Counted from the stretch's first letter, positions 1 through 8,097 are shown. The stretch is DNA of 21,485 nt from Bacteroidetes bacterium UBA6183 (GCA_002422865.1 DITN01000006.1:1-21485); one strand, 5' to 3'. Numbers and translations: made by a program. The notes: generated from the letters alone by a model not told the origin.

Positions 1-966
1 GATATTACGTTTACTTACACACAACCCGGTACCTATAAGATAGATTTGTTGGGCGAAGATAGTATCACCAACCCAACCACCAACGAAACCAAAAACTGTA
101 CAGCCCGATTCCCTTATTTAGAGAGCCCTAACGCTTATCATCCACGAACAGTTACTGCGCTGCTTATAGATACACTTAAGTTATTAGCACCTGATACGGT
201 TTGTATTGATGTGCCTTTTATTGCTAAAGCTATTGGTACAAATCATAACATACAAGCCAATTGGTTGTGGGGTATTAATAATGTGCCAACGCAATGGCCT
301 GTAAATACAGATTATTCATACATCTACGACAGTTCAGGGATGTATAAAATAGAAGTTGATCCAATTTTGGTTCAAAAGTTTCATTGTGTGGTAGGAACAG
401 AAAAAGAGGTAACGGTGTTAAGTCCTTTAGCCGATTTTACGTTTAAGCTCAGCAATTATCCTAACATACCTTTTACCAATTTATCGCAGGGGGCAGTGAG
501 GTATTTTTGGGATTTTGGCCAGCCAAGTTCAGGTAGAAATACCAGCACCGACATCAACCCAACACATAATTATGGCGAAACCAAGGAGAGTTACAAAGTA
601 TGCTTGATGGCTTTTGATGAAAGAGATTGTATGGATTCAATTTGTAAAATCATACCGATACGCAGCTCAGTTAAAATCCCTAATGTGTTCACCCCGGATA
701 ATGCCGATGGACGCAATGATGCATTTGATATTGATATTGAAGGTTGGGAGAAATATGAATTGTATATTTACAACCGTTGGGGTACCATGGTGTTTGAAGG
801 ATTTACAGATGGATTTTACAACGATGGTATAAACTGGGACGGAAAGGATAAAAACGATGGCTCTGAGTGCCCGGAAGGAACTTACTTTGTAATATTTAAA
901 TACAAACTCATCACAGAACCTGAGGAGCAAACTTACCACGGCACGGTTACTTTGATTCGTGATTAA
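1..966 (+). CDS. Secreted PKD-type protein with T9SS type B (gliding motility-associated) C-terminal domain, 3' part
   Basis: The reading frame is open from the first base of the window, so this is the C-terminal part (about 321 residues visible) of a longer protein whose start lies outside. The visible part begins with the end of an Ig/PKD-like unit (TFTYTQPGTYKIDLLG). It continues through further PKD-like sequence containing the typical YFWDFG and PTHNYG strings at about nt 505-575. From about nt 670 it ends in a type B sorting domain: IPNVFTPDNADGRND, YIYNRWG, WDGKD and a final GTYFVIFKYK...TVTLIRD. In this family the domain directs Sec-exported proteins through the outer membrane by the type IX secretion system; the cargo is often a very long adhesin. 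Family assignment is secure, but the specific role is unknown. The first in-frame TTG is only an internal codon, not a start. Confidence 0.9.
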   Translation, partial: DITFTYTQPGTYKIDLLGEDSITNPTTNETKNCTARFPYLESPNAYHPRTVTALLIDTLKLLAPDTVCIDVPFIAKAIGTNHNIQANWLWGINNVPTQWPVNTDYSYIYDSSGMYKIEVDPILVQKFHCVVGTEKEVTVLSPLADFTFKLSNYPNIPFTNLSQGAVRYFWDFGQPSSGRNTSTDINPTHNYGETKESYKVCLMAFDERDCMDSICKIIPIRSSVKIPNVFTPDNADGRNDAFDIDIEGWEKYELYIYNRWGTMVFEGFTDGFYNDGINWDGKDKNDGSECPEGTYFVIFKYKLITEPEEQTYHGTVTLIRD

Positions 967-1027
967 TTTTTACTTATAAGATTTTATGTAGTGGTTGTGG
1001 CGTTTTTATTTGTCGTTATTTGCAACA

Positions 1028-2227
1028 ATGAATAGCAAAGAAAGACTTCTTTTACTCACCTTAGCGGCCATTAACTTTACCAATATCATGGACTTTATGA
1101 TTATGATGCCGCTTGGTCCTCAGCTTATGCGCATTTTCGACATCAACACACAACAGTTTGGTTTAGTGGTTTCGAGTTATACGTTTAGTGCCGGTTTCTC
1201 CGGTTTTTGTACCGCATTTTTTATTGATAAATTTGATAGAAAACGTTTTTTACAAGTATTATATGCCGGTTTTTTAGTGGGTACACTTGCTTGTGGTTTG
1301 GCCAATAGTTACGAGTTATTGATGATCGCACGTATTTTTACCGGCTTGTTTGGTGGGGTGTTAGGTGCAGTAATATTAGCTATTGTGGGCGATGTTATTC
1401 CTTTTGAGCGAAGAGGTCAAGCCATGGGTTTTGTGATGGCCGCATTTTCCATTGCCAGTGTTTTAGGTGTACCTTTTGGATTACGTATAGCCAACGAGTT
1501 TGGGTGGAATACACCATTTTTGGTACTTGCGTTATTAGCGCTTCCTGTTCAGTTTTTCATTTATAAATTTGTACCTAATTTAAGCACACATACCCATGCC
1601 GGTAAACAAGTTCAAGTGCTACAGGTCATTAAAAATATTACATCAAGCCCTAACCAACGTAAAGCCATTACGTTAATGATGGTGGTGATGTTTGGTCACT
1701 TTAGTATTATTCCTTTTTTAAGTCCTTACATGGTAAGTAATGTTGGTTTTACAGAAGGGCAATTGGAACAAATTTACTTTTTTGGCGGGTTGAGTACCAT
1801 TGTAACCTCTCCACTCATTGGTAAGCTGGCTGATAGAATAGGCAAACTAAAAGTATTTACCATTTTTGTGAGCATCTCATGTATTCCGGTGTTGTTTATT
1901 ACCAATATGCCTCGTGTTGATATTTGGATTGCACTGATTGCCACATCTGTGTTTTTTGCCGTAAGTAGCGGAAGATTTATCCCTGCTCAAGCCATGGTAA
2001 CTGCAACCGTTGAGCCGCAAAACCGCGGTAGTTTTATGAGTATCGTTTCTAGCATGCAACAACTAAGTGCAGGGTTAGCCTCATACATTGCCGGTTTGGT
2101 GGTAATTAAACAGGCCAATGGCGAAATGTTACATTACAATTGGGTTGGGGTGATGAGTGTAACTGCGGCCATCATTACCTTGTTTTTGGTAAGAAGGATT
2201 ACCGCTGCAGATGGTAGTAAATTTTAA
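1028..2227 (+). CDS. MFS transporter (DHA1-type, 12 TM)
   Basis: The 399-residue protein is almost entirely hydrophobic helices and has the length of a 12-TM major facilitator. The first half carries the family's signature loop between TM2 and TM3 (DKFDRKRFL). It then has the long TM4/TM5 stretch with RIFTGLFGG and a conserved acidic/arginine loop (DVIPFERRGQAMG). This resembles the proton-driven DHA1 group, which includes sugar and drug efflux proteins such as AraJ/YdhP. The substrate cannot be read from sequence. I chose the ATG at 1028; an in-frame TTG at 995 would add 11 residues, but nothing supports it. The gene lies 61 nt after the T9SS protein and converges on the glycosyltransferase, with about 68 nt between the stop codons and no clear terminator there. 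Confidence 0.88.
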   Translation: MNSKERLLLLTLAAINFTNIMDFMIMMPLGPQLMRIFDINTQQFGLVVSSYTFSAGFSGFCTAFFIDKFDRKRFLQVLYAGFLVGTLACGLANSYELLMIARIFTGLFGGVLGAVILAIVGDVIPFERRGQAMGFVMAAFSIASVLGVPFGLRIANEFGWNTPFLVLALLALPVQFFIYKFVPNLSTHTHAGKQVQVLQVIKNITSSPNQRKAITLMMVVMFGHFSIIPFLSPYMVSNVGFTEGQLEQIYFFGGLSTIVTSPLIGKLADRIGKLKVFTIFVSISCIPVLFITNMPRVDIWIALIATSVFFAVSSGRFIPAQAMVTATVEPQNRGSFMSIVSSMQQLSAGLASYIAGLVVIKQANGEMLHYNWVGVMSVTAAIITLFLVRRITAADGSKF

Positions 2228-2295
2228 CCAAAGATCGGCACGCTTTAAATTGTGTTGACCTTTGAAAATAAAATCATAGTTATTGGTCAAATGAA

Positions 2296-3117
2296 TTAAG
2301 TCGTCACATTATCTTTTAGCAACAATTCTCTCTCAGCGGCACTCCATTTTTCTTCTAATGCAATCATGTTTGCTGCATCAGCAAAAACAGGAGGTTTAGA
2401 CTTTGCAGTAATACGTATGTAGTGGTGGTTAAATACATTTAAGGCGATATGGCAGGGTTTCATATCGCCATATTCTAAGTTGCGTTTTTTGCTGCGCATG
2501 TAAATATCAAAATCGGCACCTTGAATGCGCTCATCCCATAAGCCAATTTTATCTAAAGCGGTTCGGTTAAATATAACCGAGTTGCCTACAAAACCTTCAA
2601 CCACTTTGTTTTTGAAATGTGCTTGGCGTTTGTTATTAAAGGCTTCCCAATTTCCGTACATTAGTTTATGCATCAAGGTTAAGTTAAATTTACTTAGCCC
2701 AAATTGTTTTAAAATGTTTTTGATACGTTTCCATTTACGTCCTAACTTTTTTGTAAGTTCAGGAGTTTCAACCCGCTCAATACCACAAACGGTAATTAAA
2801 TCGAGTCCGTTAACCTGCATACTTTCTATTATTTTTTGGTCCCATTGCGGACAAACAATAATGTCGTTGTTTAAAAAGGCAAACAGGTTGTATTTGGCCA
2901 CTTTAACGCCCTGGTTTTGCGTGTAGGGATAACTGTAGTTGGCTTTGTTGGCAATTACTACAGCACCTTCTTTTTCAAAAAAATCGCGTGTACCATCTGT
3001 TGAATTGTTGTCTATGATAATCAATTCGAAAGGATGTACGGTGTACTTACGAAGGTTTTCAAGGAAAATTTGGTTCATTTCCAGTTGGTTATGAACTGCT
3101 GTAATAATACTAATCAT
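2296..3117 (-). CDS. Family 2 glycosyltransferase (GT-A fold)
   Basis: The 273-residue protein begins directly with the GT-A nucleotide-binding strand (MISIITAVHNQLEMNQIFLENL). Next comes the second conserved segment FELIIIDNNSTDGTRDFFE and the metal/sugar-binding region FAFLNNDIIVCP (NND in place of the usual DxD, as is common in this subgroup). The later segments VGNSVIFNRTALDKIGLWDE and QGADFDIYMRSKKRN match the acceptor-side region of rhamnosyl- and galactosyltransferase-like GT2 enzymes. There is no membrane segment, so it should act on the cytoplasmic face. Such enzymes build polysaccharide, O-antigen or glycoprotein glycans. Donor and acceptor are unknown, and there is no glycan cluster around it in this window. 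It is monocistronic here. Confidence 0.88.
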   Translation of the reverse strand: MISIITAVHNQLEMNQIFLENLRKYTVHPFELIIIDNNSTDGTRDFFEKEGAVVIANKANYSYPYTQNQGVKVAKYNLFAFLNNDIIVCPQWDQKIIESMQVNGLDLITVCGIERVETPELTKKLGRKWKRIKNILKQFGLSKFNLTLMHKLMYGNWEAFNNKRQAHFKNKVVEGFVGNSVIFNRTALDKIGLWDERIQGADFDIYMRSKKRNLEYGDMKPCHIALNVFNHHYIRITAKSKPPVFADAANMIALEEKWSAAERELLLKDNVTT

Positions 3118-3269
3118 AAATAGGAGATAAGCGGCCTTTAAAGAGCAAATAAATGGTATTTAAACGGTATTATAAAATAACCTAACTTGCCACACGTTTG
3201 GTAGGACTTAATAAAGCTAAGCCTATAATCAGCCCCAAAAGAATAAAAACACACTTTTTTTGGAGAAAA

Positions 3270-3301
3270 CTTGCATACAATAAAAACTATTTATACTTTC
3301 G
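3270..3301 (+). promoter_or_regulatory. Bacteroidota-type promoter of the 46-residue basic protein gene
   Basis: A -33-like CTTG (3270-3273) is followed after 20 nt by TACTTTCG (3294-3301), which matches the Bacteroidota -7 consensus TAnnTTTG at seven of eight positions. Transcription would start a few bases after 3301, leaving a leader of roughly 15 nt before the ATG at 3322. This placement rules out the longer in-frame readings that start at 3198 or 3271. Confidence 0.7.
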
Positions 3302-3321
3302 CACACCTAAAAAATACTGTC

Positions 3322-3462
3322 ATGGCATTTACAAGATACAAAAGAAAAGAAAAAAAGAACAGAACTGTGTCGAGATTACGCACACAGACATTAAAGCTTA
3401 ACAACCTTGTTGTTAAAGTAGTATCTCCTAACAAAGACAAAGTAGTAGTTATCGAAGAATAA
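3322..3462 (+). CDS. Small very basic protein, 46 residues, function unknown
   Basis: The protein starts MAFTRYKRKEKKNRTVSRLR and ends in a beta-prone valine-rich stretch and IEE. It has 13 Lys/Arg against 4 Asp/Glu. The basic residues cluster in the first 20, as in small ribosomal or other RNA-binding proteins. It sits alone between a near-consensus promoter and a perfect terminator, 178 nt away from the divergently reading glycosyltransferase start and over 500 nt before the next gene. I recognise no named family with certainty. It could be a Bacteroidota-specific ribosome-associated protein; that is an inference from size, charge and the expression-grade signals. No Shine-Dalgarno sequence precedes the ATG, which is normal in this phylum. 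Confidence 0.75.
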   Translation: MAFTRYKRKEKKNRTVSRLRTQTLKLNNLVVKVVSPNKDKVVVIEE

Positions 3463-3490
3463 CTATTTGGCGCGCAAGTGCCTTATATTT

Positions 3491-3521
3491 AAAAGCCGTT
3501 ACACATTGTGTAACGGCTTTT
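3491..3521 (+). terminator. Rho-independent terminator after the 46-residue protein gene
   Basis: A perfect inverted repeat: AAAAGCCGTTACACA (3491-3505), one base, then its complement (3507-3521) ending in a T-rich tail. In practice the hairpin loop would be 3-5 nt. The A/T ends make it usable from both sides, but no minus-strand gene is nearby. Confidence 0.9.
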
Positions 3522-3983
3522 ATTGTTTGGTTAATTTCCATTTCGCCTCATCATATATTGCTTGTCCCTTTGCCTACCCAATTAACGATGATTAATAATC
3601 GTTATCCTTAGACGCATCTTTTTGCATAATTTACATGTTTGTATAGTTCTAATATAAAGTATTGTTAACCGGCAGCTCTTGGTTTTAAATGACAAACATG
3701 AGATATGTGTAACTTATAACTTTGATTCTGTAAAGATTAGGAATATTTTACCACCCATCTTTGTGCCTAGACTAAATATTACTTACAGCAATAAGAAAAT
3801 AGGGTATTGTGTTCAAAAAAATACCATCTAACGAGCCAATCATTTTTTGGTTTCTTGTGTCGTTTTCAAAAGCAAATAGTAGGCATTAATTACTTGCAGT
3901 TTTCGATTAATAAACTAAAAGTTGGCTATTCTTTTTATTGAGTATTACGTAAAGTTTATATCCCTTGTAAATATTTCATTTTG
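3522..3983. other. AT-rich intergenic region, no gene seen
   Basis: About 460 bases without a credible reading frame or RNA gene. A possible -7 box TAACTTTG lies at 3717-3724 and a weaker CATCTTTG at 3756-3763, either of which could drive the operon starting at 3984, but neither has a good -33 partner at the expected spacing. A small imperfect dyad (AACGAT ... ATCGTT) lies near 3584-3603. The long leader of up to about 260 nt leaves room for regulation, but I see no riboswitch I can name. Confidence 0.5.
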
Positions 3984-4505
3984 ATGAGTAAAAAGCACAT
4001 GAAAAGTATCGTTTTATTAATGAGCGCAATTGTCGCTTTTATAAGTGGGTATTCCCAGTCAACTTCACCGGTTATCATAGCTACCTCAGGCGACTATTTT
4101 GCTACGTCATCTTATTCGGTGTCTTGGACTTTAGGCGAAACCGTAATTGAAACTTATGCTACTACCAATGTATTCCTAACTCAAGGTTTCCATCAACCAA
4201 TATTATTATCAAATGATACCGTTGTAAACGATCAGGTTTATGATTTTTTCAATGGTTTTTCGCCAAATGGAGATAACCTGAATGATTGGTGGAGGATTCC
4301 GATTTTGGATAAATATCAAACCAATACAGTAAATATATTTAACCGTTGGGGAAGCGAGGTGTGGTCTACGCACAATTACGACAACCAGCAGAACGTGTTT
4401 ACCGGACGCAATAAACATGGAAATGAACTACTTGAAGGCACCTATTTTTATGTGATAAAATATAATCAAACAGAAAAACACGGATGGGTATTTATAAAAC
4501 GCTAA
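3984..4505 (+). CDS. Small secreted protein with T9SS type B C-terminal domain
   Basis: The 173-residue protein has a signal peptide (KSIVLLMSAIVAFISGYSQS) with an Ala/Gly-rich end at about residue 25. It then has a short N-terminal segment with YSVSWTLGETVIET and FLTQGFHQP, a pattern I know from many Bacteroidota proteins of this size. A type B sorting domain follows from about nt 4235 (FNGFSPNGDNLNDWW, NIFNRWG, LEGTYFYVIKY, ending WVFIKR). It should be exported by Sec and then the type IX system. Start choice: the ATG at 3984 or the one at 3999, which gives a shorter signal peptide; both leave the hydrophobic core intact. It ends 12 nt before the collagen-like gene, so the two are almost certainly cotranscribed. 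The domain makes up half the protein, so it may act as a surface adaptor or anchor rather than a cargo. Confidence 0.88.
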   Translation: MSKKHMKSIVLLMSAIVAFISGYSQSTSPVIIATSGDYFATSSYSVSWTLGETVIETYATTNVFLTQGFHQPILLSNDTVVNDQVYDFFNGFSPNGDNLNDWWRIPILDKYQTNTVNIFNRWGSEVWSTHNYDNQQNVFTGRNKHGNELLEGTYFYVIKYNQTEKHGWVFIKR

Positions 4506-4517
4506 AACAATTTTAAA

Positions 4518-6899
4518 ATGAAAACGAAGATAATTATAACAATTTCTGTTCTGTTGCTGCTTGTTCTTCAAGCAGTCGCACAACCGCCACAAGCTTTTCG
4601 GTATCAAGCCATAGCGCGCGATGCTTCAGGAAATCCGATGGGCAATGTAACATTAAAGGTGCATCCAATAATTAGAGATTTAACTGCAACGGGAGCAATT
4701 CTTTATGCAGAAACACATACTGTTACAACTAATATATTTGGCTTGTTTAATCTTGCAATTGGCAGGGGCGCGGTAACCAATGGTGATTTTGAGCTAATTG
4801 ATTGGGGAAGTGGTGCTAAATTTATTGAAGTTGAAATTGACTTTGGAACGGGTTATGTTTCACTTGGTTCGTCAGAATTATTGAGTGTACCTTATGCGTT
4901 ATTTGCGCCAAGCAAAAAAGGAGATGTTGGTCCGCAAGGAATTCAGGGTATTAAGGGTGATTCCGGCTTACAAGGTATTCAAGGTTTGCAGGGTATACAA
5001 GGAATAAAAGGTGATTCAGGTGTGCAAGGTGTACAAGGTTTACAGGGCATACAAGGAATAAAAGGTGATAGTGGTTTACAAGGTATTCAAGGACTACAAG
5101 GAATTGCCGGCATCAAAGGTGATTCAGGTGTGCAAGGTGTGCAAGGTTTACAGGGCATACAAGGTATAAAAGGTGATTCTGGTTTACAAGGTATTCAAGG
5201 ATTACAAGGAATTTCGGGTATAAAAGGTGATTCAGGCATTCAAGGTTTGCAGGGAATACAGGGTATAAAGGGTGATAGTGGATTGCAAGGTATTCAAGGA
5301 CTACAAGGCATAGCCGGCATCAAAGGCGACTCAGGTATGCAAGGTTTACAGGGAATACAAGGCATAAAGGGTGATAGTGGATTGCAAGGTATTCAAGGAT
5401 TACAAGGAATTTCGGGTATAAAAGGTGATTCAGGCATTCAAGGTTTGCAGGGGCTACAAGGCATAAAAGGTGACACTGGATTACAAGGCTTACAAGGAAT
5501 TGCCGGTATAAAAGGTGATAGTGGATTACAAGGTATTCAAGGACTACAAGGCATAGCTGGCATCAAAGGCGACTCCGGCATTCAAGGTTTGCAAGGTATC
5601 CAAGGTGATAGCGGATTACAAGGTATTCAGGGTTTACAAGGAATTGCCGGCATAAAAGGTGATTCAGGCATTCAAGGTTTGCAGGGGCTACAAGGCATAA
5701 AAGGTGACACTGGTTTGCAAGGTATTCAGGGTTTACAAGGCATAGCCGGTATCAAAGGTGATTCAGGCATTCAAGGTTTACAGGGAATACAAGGCATAAA
5801 GGGTGACTCTGGATTACAAGGCTTACAAGGAATTGCCGGTATAAAAGGTGATAGTGGATTACAAGGATTGCAAGGTATTCAAGGACTACAAGGCATAGCT
5901 GGTATCAAAGGCGACTCCGGCATTCAAGGTTTGCAAGGCATCAAAGGTGATAGCGGATTACAAGGTATTCAAGGACTACAAGGAATTGCCGGCATCAAAG
6001 GTGATTCGGGTATCCAAGGTTTGCAGGGCATACAAGGCATCAAAGGCGATTCTGGTTTACAAGGTATTCAAGGACTACAAGGTATTGCTGGGATTAAAGG
6101 TGATTCGGGTATTCAGGGTTTACAGGGAATACAAGGTATAAAGGGTGATAGTGGTTTACAAGGTATTCAAGGCATACAAGGAATTGTTGGGATCAAAGGT
6201 GATTCGGGTATCCAAGGTTTACAAGGTATAGCCGGAATAAAAGGTGACTCAGGCATTCAAGGTTTACAGGGAATACAAGGTATAAAGGGTGATAGTGGTT
6301 TACAAGGTATTCAAGGCATTCAAGGCATACAAGGAATTGTTGGGATCAAAGGGGATTCGGGTATCCAAGGTTTACAAGGAATTCAGGGACTTCAAGGTAT
6401 AGCCGGCATCAAAGGCGATTCAGGTATTCAAGGTTTACAAGGTATCCAAGGTATAAAGGGTGATACGGGAACAAACGCTGTTGTGGCCTTTGCTGATTTT
6501 TATGCGATAATGCCGGGAAACAACCCAAGTACAATTGCTGTTGGAGCCGCTGTAGACTTTCCACAAGATGGGCCAACCAACAATGTTATTACCAGATTAA
6601 ATACAAGCCAATTTAACCTACCCGCTATTGGAACTTACATGGTAAGTTGGCAAGTAAGCATAAACGAACCCGGTCAGTTGCTTTTAAAACTAAATGGTAC
6701 TGAACTGAGTGCTACAATAGTAGGTAGGGCTACAGGCACAAGCCAAATAACAGGAAGCAGGATAATAACCACCACATTAATCAACAGTGTATTAAGTGTA
6801 GTTAACCCTACAGGAAACTCAACAGCACTCACCATCACACCAAATGCAGGCGGTGCAAGTCCGGTTTCTTCTTCAATTGTTATTATTAGATTACTTTAA
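4518..6899 (+). CDS. Collagen-like surface protein with BclA-like C-terminal domain
   Basis: The 793-residue protein has four parts. Residues 1-21 are a signal peptide ending AVA. Residues 22-134 are a Bacteroidota-type N-terminal domain (FRYQAIARDASGNPMGN ... SVPYALFA). Residues 135 to about 651 are roughly 172 uninterrupted Gly-X-Y triplets. Residues from about 655 to 793 are a compact domain (FADFYAIMPGNN, VDFPQDGP, GTYMVSWQVSINEPGQL, GRATGTSQI) that strongly resembles the BclA/C1q-like trimerisation domain of spore-surface collagens. The triplets are nearly all GIQ, GLQ, GIK, GDS and GIA. Proline occurs once, and about 30 IKGD motifs give Lys-Gly-Asp pairs, which are known to stabilise triple helices. 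There is no T9SS signal at the C-terminus. It probably forms a trimeric rod of about 150 nm (516 residues at 0.286 nm each) at the cell surface. Function unknown; adhesion or surface structure is likely. Confidence 0.9.
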   Translation: MKTKIIITISVLLLLVLQAVAQPPQAFRYQAIARDASGNPMGNVTLKVHPIIRDLTATGAILYAETHTVTTNIFGLFNLAIGRGAVTNGDFELIDWGSGAKFIEVEIDFGTGYVSLGSSELLSVPYALFAPSKKGDVGPQGIQGIKGDSGLQGIQGLQGIQGIKGDSGVQGVQGLQGIQGIKGDSGLQGIQGLQGIAGIKGDSGVQGVQGLQGIQGIKGDSGLQGIQGLQGISGIKGDSGIQGLQGIQGIKGDSGLQGIQGLQGIAGIKGDSGMQGLQGIQGIKGDSGLQGIQGLQGISGIKGDSGIQGLQGLQGIKGDTGLQGLQGIAGIKGDSGLQGIQGLQGIAGIKGDSGIQGLQGIQGDSGLQGIQGLQGIAGIKGDSGIQGLQGLQGIKGDTGLQGIQGLQGIAGIKGDSGIQGLQGIQGIKGDSGLQGLQGIAGIKGDSGLQGLQGIQGLQGIAGIKGDSGIQGLQGIKGDSGLQGIQGLQGIAGIKGDSGIQGLQGIQGIKGDSGLQGIQGLQGIAGIKGDSGIQGLQGIQGIKGDSGLQGIQGIQGIVGIKGDSGIQGLQGIAGIKGDSGIQGLQGIQGIKGDSGLQGIQGIQGIQGIVGIKGDSGIQGLQGIQGLQGIAGIKGDSGIQGLQGIQGIKGDTGTNAVVAFADFYAIMPGNNPSTIAVGAAVDFPQDGPTNNVITRLNTSQFNLPAIGTYMVSWQVSINEPGQLLLKLNGTELSATIVGRATGTSQITGSRIITTTLINSVLSVVNPTGNSTALTITPNAGGASPVSSSIVIIRLL
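4920..6470 (+). repeat. In-frame minisatellite coding the Gly-X-Y region
   Basis: About 1.55 kb built from 9-nt modules, mainly GGTATTCAA, GGTTTACAA and GGTGATTCA-like variants. These are arranged in longer cycles of roughly 27-36 residues that alternate one IKGDSG motif after GIQ with one after GIA, GIS or GIV. Cycles differ by whole triplets, for example a shortened GIQGDSG unit without the IKG near nt 5596-5613, yet the glycine register is never broken. Synonymous third-base variation between copies shows the array is not a very recent expansion. Confidence 0.9.
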
Positions 6900-6910
6900 C
6901 ATATATAGCT

Positions 6911-6941
6911 AAAAGCCGTTGCTCAATTTGCAACGGCTTTT
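6911..6941. terminator. Bidirectional terminator between the collagen gene and lpxB
   Basis: Inverted repeat AAAAGCCGTTGC (6911-6922) and its exact complement GCAACGGCTTTT (6930-6941) around a 7-nt loop. T runs leave the hairpin on both strands, so it can end both converging transcripts. Its right arm overlaps the first two bases of the lpxB stop codon. Confidence 0.88.
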
Positions 6942-8049
6942 ATTGCTTAATCAATTCCAATAAGGCATCTGCAGCTTTTAAACTTGCACCTTCACCGCCT
7001 AAATCGGTAAGTAGTTTTTGGTAATCGCGCATTAAATCAAGGTGTTTATTGCCACCGGGTAATACAGCGTTTAATTCTTGGGTAACCTTGTCAACGGTAA
7101 AGTCGTTTTGAATCAGCTCAACAATAGCCGGTTTATCCAAACATAAATTTACCAGCGAAATGTATTTGATGTTTTTAACCAGTAAACGTGCAATACGATA
7201 TGATATTGGATTGGCCACATAACCACATACTTGAGGCACATTGTACAAAGCCGTTTCTAATGTTGCGGTTCCACTACAAACAATAGCTCCTGAGGCATGC
7301 ATCATTAAATCGTAGGTTTTACCAAATACTACTTTAACCTGTTGGTTTAAAAAAGGTTGGTAAAAATCAGGGTCTAAACCAGGAGCTCCACCAATCACAA
7401 ATTGATGATTTGGAAAACGGCTCATTACTTGCATCATTAAAGGTAAAATACGGTTAATTTCTTGTTTCCTGCTACCCGGTAATAAGGCAATAATGGGTTT
7501 TTGGTTGATAACATAGGCTTGTTTAAATGTTTCATCGGGTTTATGGTTGGCAATGGCATCCAACAAAGGGTTGCCAACATATCTCGTTTTGACGCGCCAT
7601 TTCTCAAAATAAGAAACTTCGAATGGAAAGATGAGCAATAACAAATCAACAAATTGCTCTAATTTTTTACCACGGTTTTCTTTCCAAGCCCAAATTTTAG
7701 GTGCGATGTAATAAACCGTTTTTATGTGTTTTGATTTGCAAAATTCAGCTATGCGTAAATTAAATCCGGGGTAATCAATCAGTATCACCACATCGGGGTT
7801 AAATGCCTCAATTTGTTGCTTGCAAATATTGATGTTACTCAATATGGAGCGTAGGTTTAGCAGCACTTCAACAAAACCCATGATGCTTACTTTTTTGTAA
7901 TGCATCAAAAGTCCGGAAGCCTCGGCTTGCATCAAATCGCCACCCCAGTAGTTAAACTCGGCATTGGCATCTTTTTGTTTGATGGACTTGATTAAATTGG
8001 CTCCGTGTAAGTCGCCCGAAGCTTCGCCTGCTATTAAAAAATATTTCAT
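6940..8049 (-). CDS. lpxB: Lipid-A-disaccharide synthase
   Basis: The 369-residue protein matches LpxB in length and landmarks. These are the N-terminal MKYFLIAGEASGDLHGANL, then SIMGFVEVL, VILIDYPGFNLRIAEFCK, YYIAPKIWAWKENRGKK, YVGNPLLD, the nucleotide-binding IALLPGSRKQEI, and the late GTATLETALYNVPQV. The enzyme joins UDP-2,3-diacylglucosamine and lipid X to form the lipid A disaccharide on the cytoplasmic face of the inner membrane, and it is a family GT19 enzyme. I set the start at the ATG at 8049, which gives the canonical N-terminus; an in-frame TTG four codons upstream adds nothing conserved. The gene is divergent from the coiled-coil protein gene and is not next to surE or other lpx genes in this window. 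Confidence 0.96.
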   Translation of the reverse strand: MKYFLIAGEASGDLHGANLIKSIKQKDANAEFNYWGGDLMQAEASGLLMHYKKVSIMGFVEVLLNLRSILSNINICKQQIEAFNPDVVILIDYPGFNLRIAEFCKSKHIKTVYYIAPKIWAWKENRGKKLEQFVDLLLLIFPFEVSYFEKWRVKTRYVGNPLLDAIANHKPDETFKQAYVINQKPIIALLPGSRKQEINRILPLMMQVMSRFPNHQFVIGGAPGLDPDFYQPFLNQQVKVVFGKTYDLMMHASGAIVCSGTATLETALYNVPQVCGYVANPISYRIARLLVKNIKYISLVNLCLDKPAIVELIQNDFTVDKVTQELNAVLPGGNKHLDLMRDYQKLLTDLGGEGASLKAADALLELIKQ

Positions 8050-8097
8050 CTGATGGCACAATTTTAGTAAACTGTTTTTAAACTACACGTTAAAAAC

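Noticed and set aside
2228..2295. Possible terminator between the MFS and glycosyltransferase genes
   Set aside because: The only pairing (TTGACC with GGTCAA) has a loop of about 24 nt and no T run, so it is not convincing.
3198..3401. 67-residue plus-strand frame overlapping the basic protein gene
   Set aside because: Its start lies upstream of the promoter at 3270-3301 and its sequence is an out-of-frame reading of the 46-residue gene.
4920..6470. Possible non-coding tandem repeat or CRISPR-like array
   Set aside because: It is a continuous Gly-X-Y coding frame with 9-nt modules and synonymous variation, so it is protein-coding.
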